A stretch of DNA of 10,625 nt from Cochliopodium minus (taxonomy: Eukaryota; Discosea; Himatismenida; Cochliopodiidae), in assembly GCA_024220525.1 (NCBI GenBank), contig JAMYWO010000266.1:15765-26389 (forward strand), read 5' to 3'. The position numbers were made by a program, and so were the translations under genes. The notes below the pieces were generated by a model. It ran no database searches. It was not told the DNA's origin and saw only the letters and a program-made list of their open reading frames with translations. Positions 1-5,704 of this stretch are shown in pieces. How positions within the stretch are numbered: position 1 is the stretch's first letter; each line of letters opens with the position of its first letter.

Positions 1-439
1 CAATAAGACAGAATTACAGAGGGAATAATACAACTCGGATCTGAATTAGCTCTCCAAACTAATTAAAGTATCAAAAGATCATCACCTCTCTTATAAAAAT
101 GATCAAAAACTCAAGATTTTGAAAAGAATTAGATCTTTTTATCGAATTTCAAGATTCATTTAATTGCTTTTGGATTCAAAATAGCCAAACCAAATTCGAT
201 CAAAGAAGAGAGGATATGACCATAACATATGGAGAAGAAATAATAGATAGGCTTATGAATACAATAAACAGCAAAAGATCCTAGGAGAAATGGAAACAAC
301 TCACCAATATTTCATTTGTTGAACCTGAAAAGAAATGAAAATTAATCTTTTACAGTTATTCATGCTCCAAAATGCAATTAAAATACAAATACAGATTGAA
401 CAAATGGATGTATTGTCAAAATTAAAGATCAAATTTTTT
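1..439. other. No intact gene; possible decayed coding relic
   Basis: No gene can be supported here. Positions 1-360 are visibly less AT-rich than the other intergenic stretches. On the plus strand, the frame starting at base 2 reads as plausible charged protein over about 100 codons, but it is interrupted by TAA at 26, TAG at 47, TAA at 161, TAG at 182 and at least one more TAG. The longest clean run is 50-160, 37 codons rich in Lys, Arg, Ile and Ser. A hydrophobic run of about 50 open codons lies on the minus strand. I recognise no family in either. It could be a worn transposon or pseudogene fragment, or simply intergenic DNA. The 3' end of the adjacent minus-strand gene's transcript must also fall here, but no clear polyadenylation signal is visible. 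Confidence 0.35.
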
Positions 440-1355
440 TTAATTTATTTTTATTCTGAAATTTCCTTTTTCATTTATTTCTTCGATTGTATTTTTGATT
501 TGAGATTTTAGATTTTCAGAGTAAAGAGAAGAATCATCATGGCTTTGGATAAAAGGATAATTCTTTGTTTGATGTTCAGATCCTTTGCCTTCAATCTTAA
601 ACCTATTTTCAGATTCTTTTGTGATATAACTTTCAACAGTACGCATGGATAAAGAAACACGAGGACCAACTATGAATAAAATAAGATTTATTAAATTTAA
701 ATTTTAAAAATTTAAAAAAAAACTTTGAACCTTTTTGTGTTAATTTTGGAATGGCATGCATATAATTTTTATTAGTTTTAGGTCCAATTGCAAGCAAAGA
801 ACCAGGTTGAAGCATTATAGTTTGGCGATGTTTTCCTTTGACAGAATAAAAAAGAATGGGACGTACATCACCGAAAGAGATGCTTGTGATGTAGGATTTA
901 TCTTTCAAATCAAGTAATTTATCTTTGTGGAAAGCAAGAGAATCATCTTCATTTCTGAATAAAGTTAAGACACAATGATTCAATTTTTGATCAATTTCTT
1001 CTGATGCCCTTTCACATATTTTTTTTACTGTTGGAGACCATTCTGTTGTTTCTATATTTTTTTCATTGCATCCTGGCATCCTGTAAATTGCTTCTGATTT
1101 TGATTTCCCTATTCTATCTGATTGTGCAGTAACTAATCTGGGAATTGGTTTTGCTTTATCATCTTCAATATGGAACATTTGAGTAAATTCTATTTCCTCC
1201 AATAAATTTTCAAAAATTTGAAAACTTTCTTTCTTCATAAAATTGGCAATGTAAAAGCTATCTGTGCCTATTTTTTCAATATCTTTTTTCCCATCAAAAA
1301 ATTGGGTTGTTTCTTTTGCTTCTTCTAAATCAAATCTCTTATTAAAGGTATTCAT
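440..1355 (-). CDS. AlkB-like 2-oxoglutarate/Fe(II)-dependent dioxygenase
   Basis: Two exons, 1355-731 and 669-440, are joined across a 61-nt intron (670-730, donor GTTCAA, acceptor CATAG), giving 284 residues. Removing the intron rebuilds the family signature. The iron ligands are seen as HKD (His143, Asp145) and as His200 in YMHAIP. The 2-oxoglutarate-binding pair Arg212 and Arg218 sits in GPRVSLSMR, where the first codon after the join is a split Val. SISFGDVRPILF (158-169) and LQPGSLLAIGP (182-192) match core strands of the double-stranded beta-helix. AlkB enzymes oxidatively remove alkyl groups from DNA or RNA bases, or methyl groups from protein. The overall order resembles the ALKBH2/AlkB branch, so base dealkylation is a fair inference, but the substrate cannot be read from sequence. 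A charged tail of about 60 residues follows the core. The start is the only Met placed ahead of the domain; TAA ends the gene at 440-442. Confidence 0.9.
670..730 (-). other. Intron of the AlkB-like gene
   Basis: This is a 61-nt GT-AG intron, T-rich on the sense strand. Splicing in phase 1 rebuilds a Val codon and restores the two catalytic-domain arginines in frame with the exon-1 histidines. Unspliced, the frame runs into unrelated low-complexity residues after TQK, so the intron is well supported. Confidence 0.85.
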
Positions 1356-1634
1356 TGTTTATTTATTTTTTTTTTATTTTTTTATTTAATTAAAATTATA
1401 GAAATTTGAGTTTTTATTTATCGAGAAATTTATTGGAATTTAAAAAAAATTGCAAAAAAAGATTGTTGATATTCATCATTCTTGTTCTTTAATAATTTAA
1501 TTTTAAAGATTGGATGTTTGTAAATATTGAAATTTCATTTTTTAAAAAATTAGATGAAGAAAGGTCTACTGAATAATTTATTATTATTTTCACTTTATAA
1601 CAAACATGTTAAATAATTAATAATTTCTTCTTCA
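1356..1634. other. Spacer between two minus-strand genes
   Basis: This 279-nt AT-rich spacer must hold the 3' end of the UBX/RING gene and the promoter and leader of the AlkB-like gene, both read leftwards. No coding potential is seen. TTTATT at 1577-1582 is AATAAA on the minus strand, 53 nt past the stop of the upstream gene. No convincing promoter element stands out from the base composition. Confidence 0.5.
1577..1582 (-). promoter_or_regulatory. Possible polyadenylation signal (AATAAA)
   Basis: The minus strand reads AATAAA 53 nt after the inferred TAA stop of the UBX/RING gene. The distance is suitable, but such hexamers occur often by chance in DNA this AT-rich. Confidence 0.3.
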
Positions 1635-1790
1635 TTAGTTGTCTATTTGAATCTCACAAGAAGGACAAACGTCACCTTTCTTGTTTAAATTCATCAATGC
1701 ATTTTTGTGAAAAATGAAAACAAGAGTTCTTATCTCCTCCTTCTTCCAAATTTCCTGACACACGTCACACCCTCCGCATTTTCCCCATCT
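1635..1790 (-). other. Frameshifted RING-H2 finger (end of UBX gene)
   Basis: Read leftwards, one frame gives CGGCDVCQE, another gives NSCFHFSQKCIDEF, and the first returns for GDVCPSCEIQIDN and TAA at 1637-1635. In order these supply the zinc ligand pairs of a RING-H2: C-x2-C, C-x-H, the middle H/C pair and C-x2-C. In the uninterrupted frame the middle part reads LVFIFHKNALM, which supplies the His missing from the other frame. The pattern is complete only if the T5 run at 1710-1714 (A5 on plus) and A5 run at 1702-1706 (T5 on plus) are longer in the true gene. RING fingers bind E2 enzymes for ubiquitin transfer. Confidence 0.6.
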
Positions 1791-3786
1791 TTTTTGAATA
1801 TCGAAACCATTGATTTTCCTTTGTTTGGATTCATTGTTCCTTTAAAAATCAAATAAAAATAAAATAATAAAAATAAATATAAAAACAAATAAAAAATTAA
1901 AAAAGAAATAAAATAAAAATAATATTTATAAAAAAAAAATAAAATAAAATAAAAATAAAATATCAAAAAATTTTAATAATAAAAAAATTTTAAAAAGAGA
2001 TGGAATTACCCATTATTATTATTGTTATTGTTGTTTGGAGGAATAGGATTGACAATGTTGGGATTAGGGAAGGGATGAGGCATAGGTGAGGGAAAGGGTT
2101 GCCCCTACCTCCCTCTCTTCCAAAGGGAGGAGGATTATTGTAAACAACTTCCTCTCCTCTTTCACCACTTTTCCTCTTTCTTCTTTTATCACATTCAATG
2201 ATGCCCTCGGTACCAATCCCGCTTCTGACAATGTCATGTTTTCATCTTTTTAAAAAATAAAAATAATCAAAAAATAAAAATATTTTAATAAAAAAATAAA
2301 ATGATTAATAAAAAAATAAAAATAAAAATCAAAGTATCAAAATAATTAAAATTCAAGATTAAATAAATTATTAAACAAAAAAATGAAAATAAAAATAAAA
2401 TATTTAACAAAAATAAAATATAAAATAAAAATATTTAATAAAATATTTAACAAAATAAAATAAATAAAAAAATGAAAATTTACCATGAAGAGGTTTATTT
2501 AAGAAGAGGAGGAGAAGGGTAGGAAAGGTTGTGGTTTTGTTTTAAATGGGAGAGAAGGGAGAGAGGGGATCATTTGCTTTAAATGATCAATTTTTACGGA
2601 GGAGAATCGGGAATTCTCACCTGAATTATCACTTTTGTTTCTCCGTCATATTTTTACTTGAATTTATCACTTCTTTGTTCACTGTTGGTTTCTCCACTTT
2701 TACTCCCATATACTTTTTAAAAATATCAATTTTAAATTATCCAAAATAAAATTTAAATTTATTGAAATAATCACTCCATTAAAAAAATAAAAATAAAAAT
2801 AAAATAAAAAAAATAAAAATAAATAAAAATAAATAAAAATAAAAATAAAAATAAAACAAAGTAAAAGTAATAAATAAAATGAAAATAATTTTATTGAAAA
2901 AATCATTTAAAAAAAAAATAAAAAAAATTAATAAAAAAATCATTCACCAAAAATAAATAAAAAAAAACAATAAATTAATAAAAAAAAATTATACTTGAGC
3001 AATCTGTTCTTCTCTTTGCTTTTTGAGGTTTTCTTTTACGATTTCATCATTTCTTCTTTGCAATTCTCTTTTTTTTCTTGCTTCTTCAATTTCTTCTTGT
3101 TTCTTTTTTTCGAGGTAAGAGTTTTCTCTGTTTGTTTGTTCTTCTGAATATTTTGAAGAAATCAGTTTTGTTGGATTTTTTGGTGCATTTACATTGAATG
3201 ATGGAGTTGATATTGTATTTCTTTTTTTTTTTTTTTTTGAAAATAAATAAATAAAATAATTTCTTATCCTTTCTCTTGAATAATGAATATTTTCAAAAAT
3301 CCAACAATTGATTTTTCAATGAATTTTGATTAAATATATTTTTATATAAACTCATTATTATAATTTTTATTTTATTTATGATTAAAAAGGGAATAGTTCT
3401 TTACAATTTGGGTACATTATTGAGATTTACTCCTTTACTTTCTTCATTTTCTTCATCATTTCTATGTTCATCAATCCCTAAAAGAAAAATAAATTGAACA
3501 TTTGAAAAATAAAATTGAAAAAAAAAAAGGAGTTATTGAATTGGATTATATTGAAATGATTACAATCTACAGCTGGTTGTAAACCTGTATTTCTTGTTTC
3601 TATCAATGCTTTTTCAGCTAAATTTAATGGATATCCAAATTCAACCAATTGCTTCAACATTCCTGAATCTGCTTCTTTTGGTTTTGGTCTTGAATCTAAT
3701 TTTAAGGTTGGATTCATTATATGTCTTTCAATTTTTTTTTTTTTTTTTTGTTTTTCTTCAAACTTTTTCCTCAATATGAAATCCAT
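1635..3786 (-). CDS. UBA-coiled coil-UBX protein with C-terminal RING-H2; 3' half frameshifted
   Basis: Six exons: 3786-3564, 3477-3405, 3220-2995, 2712-2484, 2245-2010, 1839-1635. Splicing exons 1-3 gives a clean 174-residue frame. It holds a UBA domain at about 43-77 (LKQLVEFGYPLNLAEKALI, then a split codon that rebuilds Trp in AVDW) and a Lys/Glu-rich helix, ending REEQIAQ. This matches UBXN1/SAKS1-type p97/Cdc48 cofactors. Exons 4-5 carry a UBX domain (ETKVIIQVRIPD; DENMTLSEAGLVPRASLNV); the linker has PMPHPFPNPNIVNPIPP and eight Asn; exon 6 has a RING-H2 pattern (CDVC, CFHF, CIDEF, CPSC). UBA binds ubiquitin, UBX docks on p97, and RING recruits an E2. Exons 4-6 do not stay in one frame: about ten small shifts are needed, nearly all missing bases in homopolymers. 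This is either a consensus error or an early pseudogene. The start could instead be Met24 (3717). Exon phases agree at every junction where the frame is clear. Confidence 0.7.
1840..2009 (-). other. Intron 5 of the UBX/RING gene
   Basis: 170 nt, donor GTAATT, acceptor TTTTTAAAG. It is nearly pure T/A and T-rich on the sense strand. Joining leaves GG|G, a Gly codon between the polyasparagine run and NNESKQRK, so the Asn-rich linker continues smoothly across the junction. Confidence 0.65.
2190..2712 (-). other. UBX domain, split by an intron and frameshifted
   Basis: Exon 4 (2712-2484) starts in phase 0 with YMGVKVEKP. It shifts frame before YDGETKVIIQVRIPDS, the first UBX strands, and again before KIDH and KAND. 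Exon 5 (2245-2010) begins with two bases that complete an Asp codon from exon 4, giving KPLHDENMTLSEAGLVPRASLNV, the C-terminal UBX strand and loop. UBX is a ubiquitin-fold domain that binds the N-terminal region of p97/Cdc48. The usual R...FPR p97-contact loop is not clearly legible: exon 4 reads PSPPLL followed by NKP in another frame. Intron 4 is 2246-2483. Confidence 0.65.
2713..2994 (-). other. Intron 3 of the UBX/RING gene, low complexity
   Basis: 282 nt, donor GTATAA, acceptor TTTTTAAAAAG, phase 0. The plus strand is a run of AAATAAAAATAAA-type units, so the sense strand is T-rich like the other introns of this gene. It holds no other feature. Confidence 0.7.
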
Positions 3787-4025
3787 TTTTTTTCATCTTC
3801 AAATCAGAAATGATAGAAATTGAATCATTTCTCATAACTGAAACATTGAACAAAATCAAGAAGAATAAAAAATTAAAAAAAAATTTGTTGGATTACATTA
3901 AACCTAAAATAAATAAGGTTTATCTTAGGGTTTGTCAGCATCCTTTTCAATTTTATCATTATCTAGTTTCCTGATCTATCTTGTTTAAAATAAGAAAGTT
4001 GGTTAATGATTATGTTGTTATTTTA

Positions 4026-4039
4026 AAAAAAGCTTTTTT
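4026..4039. repeat. A6-GC-T6 palindrome
   Basis: AAAAAAGCTTTTTT is a perfect 14-base palindrome in the divergent intergenic region, about 240 nt upstream of the UBX/RING start. It could be a protein-binding site or chance in AT-rich DNA. Confidence 0.5.
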
Positions 4040-4113
4040 GAATTTATTATGAAGATTTTATTTTTTTATTCTTCAAATACAGAGGGGATAATAAAAACTA
4101 TTCTCACATATTT

Positions 4114-4130
4114 GATCAAAAGTTTTGATC
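4114..4130. repeat. 17-base palindrome GATCAAAA-G-TTTTGATC
   Basis: Two perfect 8-base inverted arms, GATCAAAA and TTTTGATC, flank one central G. It lies midway between two divergent genes, in the least A/T-biased part of the spacer. A dimeric transcription-factor site is a reasonable but untested reading. Confidence 0.55.
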
Positions 4131-4273
4131 TCACGAATTCTTTGTTAGAGTCATATCATCAAAGTGTGCAATAATAAATCTTATATTTCATTACTTTAAT
4201 TTTCTCAAAAAAAATAAATTGATATTTATTTTAACCATCTAATATGAGATTTCCTTTCTTATTTGAAACATTT

Positions 4274-4328
4274 AAGCAAAAGGAACCAATTTTTTTTATA
4301 TGGGTTTATTTCGAAGCAAAAAGGAACC
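4274..4328 (+). repeat. Direct repeat AAGCAAAA(A)GGAACC
   Basis: AAGCAAAAGGAACC at 4274-4287 recurs as AAGCAAAAAGGAACC at 4314-4328, starting 40 nt later, and both are followed by a T-rich run. Its GC content makes it stand out. It lies about 570 nt upstream of the Dabb start and could be a paired regulatory site. Confidence 0.45.
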
Positions 4329-4836
4329 TATTTTCCAAAGTTGTTCATGTTGATTCCCTACTAATAAATATATAATAAACCATCAAATTGCAGTAAATCT
4401 TTTATTCAAGATAAAAACTCAATTGAAGAAAAATCAATACTTGTATGTTGATTATATCTTCTTGGTTAAACATATTATATTCTTTTCAGTATGAAAAGAT
4501 AAAAAAAAATATTGATGTTATATAAGGATATTCGTATTCTATTTTCTCTTTATTTTAAGAAAATAGGAGTGTTTAATCCTGATTAATTTATTGCACTTAT
4601 TAAAGTATTTTCCAATAAAAAACAAGAAAACACAAGAATCAGTGCAAATCTTTTATTTTTATCATTTCAATCAGTTTTTTTTTTATTTTTTTTTTAGATT
4701 TATAAAAAATTTGTTCATGTATTTATTTTTCTTATTGGAGGTATTTTTGTCAATTCTTTAAGAAAACTAAGTGGGTAGTATACTTGTAAGAGATTGATTT
4801 TACAATATTTGCTCACTTCTTTAATATAAATAAAAA

Positions 4837-4899
4837 ATGGGAATTTCTGAATCAATAAAAGAAATCAAAAATAAAAGGAATCTTTATTTGCCAAAATGA
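4837..4899 (+). CDS. Upstream ORF (20 codons) overlapping the Dabb start
   Basis: An ATG preceded by six A residues opens a frame of 20 codons (MGISESIKEIK...YLPK). It ends in TGA at 4897-4899, which overlaps the first ATG of the Dabb gene (4896-4898) in an ATGA arrangement. It could be a regulatory uORF read before reinitiation. It could also be the true N-terminus of the Dabb protein if the A4 run just before 4897 is one base short. No known peptide is recognised. Confidence 0.3.
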   Translation: MGISESIKEIKNKRNLYLPK

Positions 4900-5588
4900 T
4901 GCATAGAATTCATCTATTTAAGAAATCATCAATTATTGAACCTTTAATGCAAACATTATCAACAAAGTTTTTATTATTTTATCAACAATTCGATTCTTTT
5001 CTTTCTATGGAGAGTGGAATTAATAATTCAGAAGAGAAATTAGATCAGGGATATTTTTTTTGTATTTCATTGACCTTCAAAAATGAACTGAATGAAAAAG
5101 AAATAGAGTTTGATAAAAATTTTCAAGGATTTCTCAATAAAATTCGAAATGGAAAAGATAATGTGTTGATAATACAATTCAATCCTCAATCCATACCAAA
5201 TTTTAACTTCAAATCTTACAAGGAGATTGATGAAAGAAATAAAAAATTACCAATAAGACATTTTGTTGCTTGGAGATTCAAAAAAGGTACTGATAAAAAG
5301 CTTATCAACAAGGCAGTTGAAGGATACAGAAATTTACCAAACATTCTTCCTTATTTTTTGCATTTAGAGACAGGAGAAATTAAAAATGAAATGTATGGAG
5401 ACGATCATTCAAATCATTTTACAATTGCTTTGTATTCCACTTTTTTGGATGAAAATGCTCAAATTGGATTCGTTGAAGACAAGAGAAGAAAAGATTTTAA
5501 ATCAAAATTTGTTCAAGATTATTTGACCAATGATGGTGTTATTGTATTTGATTTCATTCCTTCAAATATTCTCCCTTCTTCTCTGTAA
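4896..5588 (+). CDS. Tandem stress-responsive A/B-barrel (Dabb) protein
   Basis: A single exon of 230 residues with a TAA stop. Residues 119-221 match the Dabb fold (dimeric alpha/beta barrel): an opening strand PIRHFVAWRFKKGTD, a helix with a YRNLPNILPYFLHLETG turn, a strand HFTIALYSTF, and a closing strand VIVFDF. Residues 2-97 repeat the same order in weaker form: HRIHLFKK, SFLSMESG, GYFFCISLTFKNE and DNVLIIQFN. The protein therefore appears to carry both halves of the barrel in one chain, where many Dabb proteins dimerise. Family members are known as stress-induced proteins in plants and in bacteria, and some relatives are polyketide cyclases; no catalytic residue can be assigned here. 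No signal peptide is evident. Two ATGs stand together at the start and the first is used. It lies 116 nt upstream of the RCC1-RasGEF gene on the same strand. Confidence 0.8.
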   Translation: MMHRIHLFKKSSIIEPLMQTLSTKFLLFYQQFDSFLSMESGINNSEEKLDQGYFFCISLTFKNELNEKEIEFDKNFQGFLNKIRNGKDNVLIIQFNPQSIPNFNFKSYKEIDERNKKLPIRHFVAWRFKKGTDKKLINKAVEGYRNLPNILPYFLHLETGEIKNEMYGDDHSNHFTIALYSTFLDENAQIGFVEDKRRKDFKSKFVQDYLTNDGVIVFDFIPSNILPSSL

Positions 5589-5612
5589 ACACTCTTCTAT
5601 AGTTAATTGAAG

Positions 5613-5618
5613 AATAAA
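5613..5618 (+). promoter_or_regulatory. Possible polyadenylation signal (AATAAA)
   Basis: AATAAA lies 25 nt after the Dabb stop and well before the next gene's start at 5705. The position suits a short 3' UTR, but the hexamer is common in this composition. Confidence 0.4.
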
Positions 5619-5704
5619 ATTGTTTGAAAATAATTTTAAAAATGTTAGAATACAAAATTCAATATAAAAATAAAAAAAAAAAAAAAATTTTTGTCAAACA
5701 GTAA

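Larger units (their letters stand above)
3787..4895. other. Divergent intergenic region
   Basis: About 1.1 kb between a minus-strand and a plus-strand gene, so it should hold both promoters. No frame reads as protein for any useful length, and no tRNA-like or rRNA-like GC-rich fold is seen. It holds A/T palindromes at 4026-4039 and 4114-4130, a direct repeat at 4274/4314, a second weak repeat (AAATCTTTTATT near 4395 and 4646), and a short upstream ORF at 4837-4899. It is more mixed in composition than the introns, with many runs of non-A/T bases between 3900 and 4500. Confidence 0.6.

Noticed and set aside
1-330. Reassigned TAA/TAG codons (ciliate-type code)
   Set aside because: The AlkB-like, Dabb and RING frames all end naturally at TAA, and no intact exon contains an in-frame TAA or TAG.
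1730-1966. A 78-codon open frame on the minus strand
   Set aside because: Its first part is translated intron (a Phe/Tyr/Leu run from T-rich DNA) and its last part reads exon 6 out of phase. The phase that joins to exon 5 is different and gives the zinc-ligand cysteines.
2546-2749. A 67-codon plus-strand frame, membrane-like in its second half
   Set aside because: It is antisense to the UBX exon; the minus strand carries clear UBX sequence.
1840-2994. Repetitive AAATAAAAATAAA sequence as a CRISPR or satellite array
   Set aside because: The units are irregular, have no unique spacers, and lie inside introns bounded by working splice sites; simple low complexity explains them.
3594-3779. A hydrophobic plus-strand frame
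   Set aside because: It is antisense to the UBA exon; Leu and Phe come from T-rich complement.
14-4100. Similarity of TACAGAGG-GATAATA words near 16 and 4078
   Set aside because: The match is about 15 bases with gaps and does not extend on either side, so it is not enough to call a repeat family.
3787-4895. Possible tRNA or other structured RNA gene in the long spacer
   Set aside because: I found no GC-paired cloverleaf-like arms or conserved tRNA box motifs; only short A/T palindromes are present.
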